Origin: Chitinophagaceae bacterium | Lineage (GTDB): Bacteria > Bacteroidota > Bacteroidia > Chitinophagales > Chitinophagaceae | Direction of reading: 5' to 3' | Length of the DNA: 6,096 bases | Assembly: GCA_026785745.1 (NCBI GenBank) | Contig: JAJAZO010000412.1 | Coordinates: forward strand, 1-6,096 | Part shown: piece after piece, positions 1 through 5,560 of the stretch | Position numbering within the stretch: the stretch's first letter is position 1 | Layout: every line of letters begins with the position of its first letter | Notes under the pieces: generated by a model | Told to the model about the DNA's origin: nothing | Databases searched by the model: none | The model's input: the letters and a program-made list of their open reading frames with translations, nothing else | Position numbers and translations under genes: made by a program

Positions 1-81
1 ATGATTACGGCCATGCTCCAGGATTTCAATCTGTTCATTTGAATCGGATAACAAGTGACGCTGAGCTTTCAGAGACTTCAT
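1..81 (-). CDS. arsS: N-terminus of probable arsenosugar radical SAM enzyme ArsS (partial, cut by left edge)
   Basis: Reading the minus strand from the ATG at 81-79 gives 27 open codons to the window edge, beginning MKSLKAQRHLLSDSN and continuing through an EQIEILEHG segment. From memory this matches the start of Bacteroidota ArsS (TIGR04167, radical SAM with a Cys-rich or selenocysteine C-terminus), which typically opens with MKSLK and an LxxxxxQxxIL pattern before the CxxxCxxC cluster. ArsS is known to join a 5'-deoxyadenosyl group to dimethylarsenite, forming the nucleoside precursor of arsenosugars. The radical SAM motif lies outside the window, so the call depends on this short N-terminus plus the upstream gene, a CMD-family protein typical of ArsS neighbourhoods. 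The start lies 35 nt after that gene's stop, on the same strand, with an A/T-rich leader and no Shine-Dalgarno sequence. A different protein family cannot be excluded from 27 residues. Confidence 0.6.
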   Translation of the reverse strand, partial: MKSLKAQRHLLSDSNEQIEILEHGRNH

Positions 82-116
82 TTTCAAATTTTCTATTAAT
101 TGATTAGCTGATTTAT

Positions 117-452
117 TTACATTGCCACTTCTTTTACCTTATTCATCATCTGCACACCATGCACTAATGCTGCGCCACCCTTGATAGCGGCAGCCACATG
201 CACAGCTTCCATCATTTGTCCTTCACTCCATCCTTTTTCAAATGCGTCACTGCTATACGCATCGATACAATAAGGGCATTGTACAGCATGTGCAACCGCT
301 AAAGCAATCAACGATTTTTCTTTAGCCGTTAAGTTACCTTCTCCAAATACTTCCCCATACCATGCAAAAAACTTATCGGCCATTGGTTTTTGAAACTCGC
401 CGACATTGCCAAATTTTCCAAGGTCTGCGGCGTTATAATAGTGGTTTTCCAT
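117..452 (-). CDS. Arsenosugar-associated peroxidase-like protein (CMD/AhpD fold)
   Basis: This 111-residue protein has the size and pattern of a single carboxymuconolactone decarboxylase/AhpD domain. The segment LTAKEKSLIALAVAHAVQC leads into a CPYC redox pair (Cys59, Cys62), followed by GWSEGQMMEAVHVAAAIKGGAAL, the usual helical C-terminal half. AhpD-type members use the CxxC pair as a thiol-disulfide centre, with a His four residues after the second Cys; here that position is Tyr66, so classical AhpD catalysis is doubtful. The sequence resembles the small peroxidase-like family (TIGR04169 as I recall) that accompanies ArsS radical SAM genes. It is predicted to be cytoplasmic, with no signal peptide. 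Its ATG lies 6 nt after the stop of the thioredoxin-DUF547 gene, so the two are probably co-transcribed and perhaps translationally coupled; the ArsS-like gene follows 35 nt downstream. Its biochemical role is unproven, with thiol-dependent handling of an arsenical or peroxide being an inference. Confidence 0.85.
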   Translation of the reverse strand: MENHYYNAADLGKFGNVGEFQKPMADKFFAWYGEVFGEGNLTAKEKSLIALAVAHAVQCPYCIDAYSSDAFEKGWSEGQMMEAVHVAAAIKGGAALVHGVQMMNKVKEVAM

Positions 453-458
453 TTTTTA

Positions 459-1730
459 TTATTTATAATTTTGAAGATAGAGTGTCCAGTCGTAATCTTT
501 AAATTTTATTTTCGGATTTTTATCAGCAGGAACAATAGAAAGCTGCCTGAGTAATTGTATCATCTTTTTCTTTCCGCCAAAGTCACGGCGGAACCAACTC
601 ATTAAGGTTGGCAACTTCACCGTGTTAGTTGCTTCATTATACTCTGCATCTCCCCGAAGGTATGCTTTGGTTGCAAGATCCAATTGCTGGTTGATATTCT
701 CAGGTTTATAAAAGGCAATTGGCGGGCAGCTTTTTGCACCACAGTTTAGCGCAAAGTGTAGCCGATAATCTAATCTGTCAACCCGTAATGTCTTTTCTGT
801 TTTACCCGGAAATAGTTTTTTTAAATACCCCAAGCTCCATTTTATACTGGAGCGGCGAAGAATGCCATGTTCTATATCATCAAGACTGAATTCCTTACTG
901 GCAATTTCAATTTGTTTGCTGCCGAAGAATTGGCTTCTTTTCTTATACTGCTCAGGATTTTTCTTTAATGATACCTGTGTATATGCATTATATAGATTAA
1001 TCCAGAAAGCTTTTTTTTCATCATCCGTTGTAATAATTGTTTTCAAATCATCAAAACTCATGTTTTTAAACTGGGTGATAAATTGAATCGTTTCCTCACC
1101 GGTTTTAGCAGCATACATAAATTCCTGCGAAAGTTGAACCAATTTATTATTTGATTTTTCCACCATGCCAGTGATTGTATTATTACCGGAATATACCACA
1201 GCGGCATCAATTTTCTTTACCTGATTTATAGTTGCAATACTTGTACTTTGTTCAGATAGCCACTTATTGATGTTGACTTCATTCACTTCTTCCGGGGAAG
1301 GAATTGCAATAACTGTTCCATTTTTTCCGACAATAACTGTGTAGGGGTAAGATGGCGGTTGAAATGATTTAATGAAAACGCCTTGTTCATCTACCACAAC
1401 AGGCAGAGTAAAACTATTTTGCTTTTTTATAAAACTTTCCAATTTTGCCTGTGATTCCTCAGATACTAAAAGAACCCTGATTTCATCTTTGTATTGCTGC
1501 TGCAATGCTGTTAATTTGGGTAAGGCTCTAACACAAGGCACACACCATGTGCCAAAAAAATCAATTACTAATAACGTTTCTTTAAATTGCTGAAAAGAAG
1601 AAGAAGCAGATGAATGATTTAGGATTTTAGCAATCGGGAAATCCGACGTTATATCATTTACTACATAGCCCTGTTGTGCCTTTACAGCAAAAGACAATCC
1701 TGCAAATATGGCTACGAAGGCTAATTTCAT
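459..1730 (-). CDS. Secreted thioredoxin-fold (TlpA/ResA-like) and DUF547 fusion protein
   Basis: This 423-residue protein has three parts. Residues 1-18 form a signal peptide (Lys2, hydrophobic core, cleavage probably after VKA before QQG), with no lipobox Cys. Residues about 45-160 are a thioredoxin-like domain with a WCVPC active site (Cys63, Cys66) and a probable cis-proline in SYPYT (Pro129), as in TlpA/ResA-type periplasmic oxidoreductases. Residues about 225-375 match DUF547: AFWINLYNAYT, LRVDRLDYRLHFALNCGAKSCPP and a LATKAYL helix. DUF547 has no established function that I know. The product should lie in the periplasm or outside the inner membrane and reduce or exchange disulfides. 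It is the first gene of the leftward run, starting 86 bp from the divergent phosphorylase gene. Linkage to the CMD and ArsS-like genes suggests a role around arsenic or thiol metabolism, but a secreted protein beside cytoplasmic enzymes is unexplained. The domain calls are strong; the pathway role is speculative. Confidence 0.87.
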   Translation of the reverse strand: MKLAFVAIFAGLSFAVKAQQGYVVNDITSDFPIAKILNHSSASSSFQQFKETLLVIDFFGTWCVPCVRALPKLTALQQQYKDEIRVLLVSEESQAKLESFIKKQNSFTLPVVVDEQGVFIKSFQPPSYPYTVIVGKNGTVIAIPSPEEVNEVNINKWLSEQSTSIATINQVKKIDAAVVYSGNNTITGMVEKSNNKLVQLSQEFMYAAKTGEETIQFITQFKNMSFDDLKTIITTDDEKKAFWINLYNAYTQVSLKKNPEQYKKRSQFFGSKQIEIASKEFSLDDIEHGILRRSSIKWSLGYLKKLFPGKTEKTLRVDRLDYRLHFALNCGAKSCPPIAFYKPENINQQLDLATKAYLRGDAEYNEATNTVKLPTLMSWFRRDFGGKKKMIQLLRQLSIVPADKNPKIKFKDYDWTLYLQNYK

Positions 1731-1816
1731 GAAGGCGAATTATAGTTGATCAAACTATTGATAAGCTATAAACGTAAATTTACCGGCAAAAGATTGGAAG
1801 TTTATAAATTGTTTAT
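1731..1816. promoter_or_regulatory. Divergent intergenic region, probable promoters for both flanking units
   Basis: These 86 bp separate the start codons of the leftward thioredoxin-DUF547 gene and the rightward nucleoside phosphorylase gene, so promoters for both directions should lie here. A perfect 10-bp palindrome, GTAAATTTAC at 1774-1783, contains TAAATTTA, which matches five of the six fixed positions of the Bacteroidota -7 consensus TAnnTTTG on either strand. It sits 34 nt from the phosphorylase ATG and 44 nt from the other. I found no well-placed -33 TTTG partner, so the assignment is tentative. Confidence 0.35.
1742..1758. promoter_or_regulatory. Candidate operator: quasi-palindrome between divergent genes
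   Basis: The arms ATAGTT and AACTAT are exact reverse complements separated by GATCA, and the centre contains the perfect 8-bp palindrome TTGATCAA. The site begins 12 bp upstream of the thioredoxin-DUF547 ATG, where a bound protein could block that unit. A dimeric repressor of ArsR/SmtB type binds sites of comparable symmetry and A/T richness, and arsenic genes are often under ArsR control. No regulator gene is visible in the window, so this is a suggestion from symmetry and position only. Confidence 0.25.
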
Positions 1817-2638
1817 ATGATCCTGACACCTGAAATAGTAACCCAAACCGCCACATTTTTAAAAAAAACCGGCTTTCATCACCCCACAGTGGGTATTATA
1901 ATGGGCACAGGGCTTGGGGCACTGGCAGAAAAAATTGATGCCGGAGTTTCAGTTCCTTATTCAGTCATACCAAATTTTACGGAAGCCACGGTTGAGTTTC
2001 ATAAAGGCAATCTTATATATGGTAAAATCGGTGATACGAATGTGATAGCCATGCAGGGCCGTTTTCATTACTATGAAGGCTACAGTATGCAACAAATAAC
2101 TTTTCCGATACGAGTGATGAAAGAATTGGGAGTGAAATATCTTTTTCTAAGTAATGCCGCAGGCGGTATGAACATGTCGTATAGAAAAGGTGATTTAGTT
2201 TTATTGGAAGATCATATCAATTTACTACCGGATAATCCCCTGCGTGGCCTGAGCGACCCGGCATTCGGTCAGCGGTTTGTGGATATGAGTGAGCCTTATG
2301 ATAAAAAATTGATGCAGTTGATAGAAGGCAATGCCGCTTCGCAAAATATCATCATCAAAAAAGGGATATATGTTTCAGTAATGGGTCCTAACTTAGAAAC
2401 GAAAGCAGAGTACAGATGGCTTCGTTCTACTGGTGCAGATATGGTAGGCATGAGTACGGTGCCGGAAGTAATTGTTGCTAATCAGATTGGAATAAAATGC
2501 GCCGCCATCAGTGTTATTACGGATGAATGTGACCCTGATAATTTGAAGCCCGTTAATATTGCTGAGATAATTGAAGTGGCAGGAAAGTCGGATAAGGTTT
2601 TAAGTAATCTTTTGGAAGCTGTAATAAAAGAACTATAA
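1817..2638 (+). CDS. Purine nucleoside phosphorylase family protein (trimeric PNP/MTAP type), possibly specific for a 5'-modified adenosine
   Basis: This 273-residue protein is full length for the trimeric PNP family, which cleaves purine nucleosides with phosphate to a free base and ribose 1-phosphate. Visible motifs are the phosphate-binding MGTGLG (29-34), MQGRFHYYEGY (79-89, with Arg82, His84, Tyr86), LSNAAGGMN (111-119) and GPNLET followed by VGMSTVPEVIVA. By alignment from memory with human PNP, Glu201 and Met219 are kept (Glu194, Met212), Phe200 is Leu193, Asn243 is Asp236 in VITDECDPDN, and His257 falls on Ala249 or a neighbour. Asp at the Asn243 position is the MTAP state and favours 6-aminopurines; losing the 5'-OH-contacting His also resembles MTAP. 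In this neighbourhood it could remove adenine from the dimethylarsinoyl-deoxyadenosine made by ArsS; ordinary purine or methylthioadenosine salvage is the alternative. The ATG is the first after an in-frame stop at 1805-1807. It is divergent from the ArsS-side run and convergent with the glycosyltransferase, 9 bp away. Confidence 0.93.
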   Translation: MILTPEIVTQTATFLKKTGFHHPTVGIIMGTGLGALAEKIDAGVSVPYSVIPNFTEATVEFHKGNLIYGKIGDTNVIAMQGRFHYYEGYSMQQITFPIRVMKELGVKYLFLSNAAGGMNMSYRKGDLVLLEDHINLLPDNPLRGLSDPAFGQRFVDMSEPYDKKLMQLIEGNAASQNIIIKKGIYVSVMGPNLETKAEYRWLRSTGADMVGMSTVPEVIVANQIGIKCAAISVITDECDPDNLKPVNIAEIIEVAGKSDKVLSNLLEAVIKEL

Positions 2639-2647
2639 TAAGATAGC

Positions 2648-3340
2648 TTATCTGTAATCAAGCATTCTCTTATATGTATTCACCATATCTTCCTGGGTAG
2701 CTCCTTTCTTATACATACTTAAGATTTTCATGTTTGCCATTTGCACCCGCCACCATGAATTCGTATCGTACTTACGGGCAGAAACCAATGCTCTTTTAGA
2801 AAAAATTTTATACCGGTGATTTACTCTTGCCCTTTTTGCAAACTCATATTCCTCCATAATTCTCATAGAAGCAATGTAGCCCCCGGTTTCTTCAAATAAT
2901 TTACGGGTTACAAAAATGGTCTGGTCGCCACCCATGCAAATAAACCAATCGAACCGGGTGAACCAGCCATTTATGTTCAAATACCATTTGTTAGAATTGA
3001 ATTTAGTATGATAACGACCCAGGTCAAACCCTTTTTCAACCGCTACCTTAATATCGTTGGCGAATGAAGTTGGAGGAAATGTATCTGCATGGATAAAATA
3101 TAAGATACCCCCTTTTGCAAGCGATGCACCGTGGTTCATTTGGGCAGCCCTTCCCTTTTGCGGAGAAATAAAAACAGTTGCTCCGGCATTTTTTGCAACT
3201 TCGATTGTATGATCTGTACTTCCTGCATCCACTACAATTATTTCAGTTATTGATTCATTGCTGTGCTGCATAAGATAGCTGACCAGCTTAGCTATATTTT
3301 CAGCTTCATTATAAACTGGGATGATAATACTTATCTGCAT
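2648..3340 (-). CDS. Family 2 glycosyltransferase, TIGR04283 (arsenosugar-associated) type
   Basis: This 230-residue GT-A glycosyltransferase opens with MQISIIIPVYNEAENI and contains VVDAGSTD (36-43), SPQKGRAAQMNHGA (59-72), YFIHADTFPP (81-90, with HAD as the DXD-equivalent metal/nucleotide site), GGDQTIFVTRKLFEETGGY (137-155) and MEEYEFAKR (162-170). The GRAxQMN block, GDQ-IFV and the acidic ME-E segment are the pattern of TIGR04283, a family named for co-occurrence with the radical SAM/selenodomain ArsS system. No transmembrane segment is evident, so it is probably cytoplasmic. The frame stays open upstream to an ATG at 3442, but that would add 34 non-homologous residues overlapping the flavoprotein gene; the ATG at 3340 starts exactly at the family N-terminus and lies 31 nt after the flavoprotein stop. 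It is likely expressed by readthrough from that gene. Donor and acceptor sugars cannot be read from the sequence. Confidence 0.88.
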   Translation of the reverse strand: MQISIIIPVYNEAENIAKLVSYLMQHSNESITEIIVVDAGSTDHTIEVAKNAGATVFISPQKGRAAQMNHGASLAKGGILYFIHADTFPPTSFANDIKVAVEKGFDLGRYHTKFNSNKWYLNINGWFTRFDWFICMGGDQTIFVTRKLFEETGGYIASMRIMEEYEFAKRARVNHRYKIFSKRALVSARKYDTNSWWRVQMANMKILSMYKKGATQEDMVNTYKRMLDYR

Positions 3341-3371
3341 AAATAATGATAGAAAGATACGGAAACAAGTA

Positions 3372-4643
3372 TCAGAAAGATTTTGCAATCGTTTTGCCTG
3401 CAATAAAACCACTCGTCCAGGCATGTTGAAAATTAAATCCACCTGTTACTCCGTCTACATCCATTACTTCCCCGGCAAAGAAAAGGTTCGGAATTTTTTT
3501 GCTCATCATTGTGTTATGATCAATCTCGTTTAATGTAATACCGCCAGCGGTTACAAACTCTTCTTTGAAAGTCGTTTTTCCTTTTATAGCAAATTCGCAA
3601 TTACATAAATTCTTAATTAGCTTATTCGCTTCTTTCGATGGCAAATCCGTCCATCGCCTTTCCATATTTACTTCGGAATATTTCAACAAAAATTCCCATA
3701 ACCTGTTTGGCAAACCAAAAGGATTTTTATTATACACTTTTTGAGAAGCCAGCTCAAATCGAAGTGTTTGAAATTTTTCTGCTAATTGTTGCTCATTATA
3801 ATCGGGCAGCCAGTTGACCATAATTTTGAAATCATACTTTTTTATAGCCAATTCTCTTGCTCCCCAGGCACTGAGTTTTAATACAGCCGGACCGCTTAGC
3901 CCCCAATGAGTTATTAATATCGGGCCTTCCTGTTCTAATTTGCTGCCCATGATTTTCACTCTGGCATTATCCACACTTACTCCCATTAACTCTGTAATTG
4001 GATGTTTTGGCATACCTGCCTGCCTGTCTGCCGGCAAGGTAGATCCGGCAGCCAGGTTGAAAGTAAATAACGATGGCACCGGGTCCTCGATTGAATGTCC
4101 CAATTCTATCAACCATTCAAACATTGAAGACTTCGGGTACCCTCCGCTTGCTATGCAGAGATAATCACAAGACAACGTTCGGGAGTCAGAAAACTTTATA
4201 TCAAATTGACCTTGTACAGATACGATACTTTTCGCTTCTGCATTCATCATTATTTCAATACCATACTGATTCGCTTCGTTCAGCAAGCAATTAATTATTG
4301 TTTGCGATGAATCTGTAACCGGGAACATTCTTCCATCCTTTTCTTCCTTTAATGCTACCCCTCTATCTTTAAACCATTGAATAGTATCGGTAGTAAAAAA
4401 CTGGTAAAAAGCTTTCTTCACAAACTTCTCCCCCCTGGGATATTTTTTACTCATTTCCAAAATATCAAAACAAGCATGAGTTACATTACAACGGCCACCA
4501 CCGCTTACTTTTACTTTGGATAAAAGTTTACCCGATTTTTCCAACACAATAACTTTTAGTTGCGGATTCATTCTTGCCGCATTGATAGCGCAGAAGAAAC
4601 CGGCAGCACCTCCGCCAATAACAACTAATTTTTTATACGACAT
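3372..4643 (-). CDS. HI0933/BaiN/YhiN-family NAD(P)/FAD-dependent oxidoreductase with an in-frame repeat insertion
   Basis: This 423-residue flavoprotein has an N-terminal FAD-binding Rossmann motif (VVIGGGAAGFFCAINAA, 7-23), the family signature SGGGRCNVT (47-55), an internal CIASGGYP (163-170), and the C-terminal AGGITLNEID and LFFAGEVMDVDGVTGGFN segments that complete the FAD site. The family is widespread in bacteria; its general substrate is not established, though BaiN is linked to bile-acid reduction. It is cytoplasmic, with no signal peptide. Length is slightly above the usual roughly 390-410 residues, explained by extra residues at about 198-212 (AAGSTLPADRQAGMP) encoded by a GC-rich palindromic repeat between FTFNL and ITELMGVSV, which are close together in relatives. 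The frame is intact, so the protein is probably functional with a surface insertion. It lies 18 nt downstream of map and 31 nt upstream of the glycosyltransferase on the same strand. I see no direct tie to arsenic chemistry. Confidence 0.92.
   Translation of the reverse strand: MSYKKLVVIGGGAAGFFCAINAARMNPQLKVIVLEKSGKLLSKVKVSGGGRCNVTHACFDILEMSKKYPRGEKFVKKAFYQFFTTDTIQWFKDRGVALKEEKDGRMFPVTDSSQTIINCLLNEANQYGIEIMMNAEAKSIVSVQGQFDIKFSDSRTLSCDYLCIASGGYPKSSMFEWLIELGHSIEDPVPSLFTFNLAAGSTLPADRQAGMPKHPITELMGVSVDNARVKIMGSKLEQEGPILITHWGLSGPAVLKLSAWGARELAIKKYDFKIMVNWLPDYNEQQLAEKFQTLRFELASQKVYNKNPFGLPNRLWEFLLKYSEVNMERRWTDLPSKEANKLIKNLCNCEFAIKGKTTFKEEFVTAGGITLNEIDHNTMMSKKIPNLFFAGEVMDVDGVTGGFNFQHAWTSGFIAGKTIAKSF
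4016..4056. repeat. GC-rich palindromic repeat inserted in the flavoprotein coding frame
   Basis: Arms CCTGTCTGCCGG (4023-4034) and CCGGCAGCCAGG (4045-4056) pair at 11 of 12 positions around a 10-nt spacer. Just to the left, overlapping the first arm, is a run of near-tandem CTGC units (CTGC, CTGC, CTGT, CTGC at 4016-4031). The block is far richer in GC than the surrounding gene and on the minus strand encodes in-frame residues including LPADRQAG. Short CTGCCGGCAG-like palindromes are, from memory, dispersed repeats in several Bacteroidota genomes and can land in genes. Copy number cannot be judged, as this is the only copy in the window. Confidence 0.7.
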
Positions 4644-4674
4644 GTAATAAAAACAAACCCCTCAGGCGAGGTGT
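4644..4674 (-). terminator. Terminator-like hairpin overlapping the map stop codon
   Basis: On the minus strand a hairpin with stem ACACCTC/GAGGGGT (six of seven positions pair) and loop GCCT is followed by TTGTTTTTATTAC. The TGA stop of map lies inside the 3' arm and the next gene starts directly after the T-rich tract. It is weaker than the secY terminator, so it may attenuate transcription into the flavoprotein and glycosyltransferase genes without stopping it. Confidence 0.45.
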
Positions 4675-5480
4675 TGAAGTATTTGATTTGTAAACAAATT
4701 AGAATTTGCTTTTTCAGCCATTTCAATAGTACTGTAATTGGATAATATATCCGCTTTCCCTTTTCTCACACACACATCATGCTCAAAATGGACTGATGGT
4801 TTGCCATCTTTTGTTCTGACTGTCCAGCCATCTTGTTCCGTAAACACATCTCTTTTACCCAAATTAATCATTGGTTCTATCGCTAATACCAATCCTTCTT
4901 TCAGCTTAGGACCACTACCTCTTTTACCATAATTAGGAACCTGCGGATCTTCATGCAAACTTCTGCCTAAACCATGACCAACCAATTCCCTTACCACACC
5001 GTAGCCATGCTTTCTTTCATTATGCTCTTGTATAGCAAACGCAATATCACCGATTCTGTTTCCAACAACCGCTTTTTCAATTCCTTTATATAGTGACTCT
5101 TTTGTTACTTTAATTAACTTCATAGTTTCTTCTCCCGGGTCACCGATAGCAAATGTGTAAGCATGGTCACCATGCCAACCATTCAGTATAACACCAATAT
5201 CAACAGAAATTATATCCCCTTCTTTCAGTTCATTATTTCCCGGAAAACCGTGAACTACCACATCATTTACAGAAATACAAGAATTGAAAGGATACCCCTT
5301 GTAATTTAAGAATGAGGGAATAGCATAATGATCTTTAATAAACCCGCCAATAATTTTATCAATAGAAAGAGTTGTAATTCCCGGCTTCAGCATTTGAGCA
5401 ATTTCAGTTAGTGTCTTGCTAACAAGCAGAGCACTTTGTCGCATCATTTCCACCTGGTCATGTGTCTTATAAAGCATCAT
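4662..5480 (-). CDS. map: Type I methionine aminopeptidase
   Basis: This 272-residue metalloprotease removes the initiator methionine from nascent cytoplasmic proteins. The complete pita-bread active site is visible: His77 in VVVHGFP, metal ligands Asp94 (ISVDIG) and Asp105 (WHGDHAYTF), His169 (LVGHGLGRSLHEDP), Glu202 (LAIEPM) and Glu233 (HFEHDV). These correspond to the Asp-Asp-His-Glu-Glu set of E. coli MAP. Two adjacent ATGs (5480 and 5477) could serve as the start; the first is given. Beyond ADILS there is a tail of roughly 25 residues, longer than I expect for the family, whose last codons (HLA-stop) lie in a hairpin sequence. Position after secY is typical of Bacteroidota, but a strong terminator stands between them, so map probably has its own promoter in the 17-nt leader or terminator region, or relies on readthrough. 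I could not identify a convincing promoter. Confidence 0.97.
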   Translation of the reverse strand: MMLYKTHDQVEMMRQSALLVSKTLTEIAQMLKPGITTLSIDKIIGGFIKDHYAIPSFLNYKGYPFNSCISVNDVVVHGFPGNNELKEGDIISVDIGVILNGWHGDHAYTFAIGDPGEETMKLIKVTKESLYKGIEKAVVGNRIGDIAFAIQEHNERKHGYGVVRELVGHGLGRSLHEDPQVPNYGKRGSGPKLKEGLVLAIEPMINLGKRDVFTEQDGWTVRTKDGKPSVHFEHDVCVRKGKADILSNYSTIEMAEKANSNLFTNQILQHLA

Positions 5481-5497
5481 AGATTACAAATATCTTT

Positions 5498-5538
5498 AAA
5501 AAAAAGCAAAAACCCGTCTCGCCTGAGGCGAGACGGGT
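5498..5538 (-). terminator. Strong intrinsic terminator after secY
   Basis: A perfect inverted repeat pairs ACCCGTCTCGCCT (5512-5524) with AGGCGAGACGGGT (5526-5538) around a single central base, folding as a GC-rich stem of about 11 bp with a short loop. On the minus strand it is followed by TTTTT, GC and then eight T. It begins 22 nt past the secY stop codon and ends 17 nt before the map ATG, so it should end most secY transcripts. On the plus strand it lacks a downstream T tract. Confidence 0.88.
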
Positions 5539-5560
5539 CTGTTGTATAATAAACTATTCG

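Noticed and set aside
862..1086. Plus-strand open frame of 74 codons
   Set aside because: It lies wholly opposite the DUF547 coding region, is low in complexity and Cys/Phe/Ser-rich as antisense shadows usually are, and shows no domain.
1372..1593. Plus-strand open frame of 73 codons
   Set aside because: It is antisense to the thioredoxin domain, with no recognisable motif or upstream signal.
1796..1800. GGAAG as a ribosome binding site for the phosphorylase
   Set aside because: It ends 16 nt before the ATG, too far for a Shine-Dalgarno, and the other starts in the window also lack one.
2637..2653. Possible bidirectional terminator between the convergent phosphorylase and glycosyltransferase genes
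   Set aside because: AGATA/TATCT pairs around GCT, but the stem is only 5 bp and A/T-rich, with no convincing T tract on either side, so it is too weak to call.
3341..3442. Upstream extension of the glycosyltransferase to an ATG at 3442
   Set aside because: It would add 34 residues unlike any glycosyltransferase N-terminus and overlap the flavoprotein gene by 71 nt; the ATG at 3340 begins at the family's conserved start.
3940..4294. Two overlapping plus-strand open frames opposite the flavoprotein gene
   Set aside because: Both are antisense to well-conserved flavoprotein coding sequence; the proline/alanine-rich part simply reflects the GC-rich repeat.
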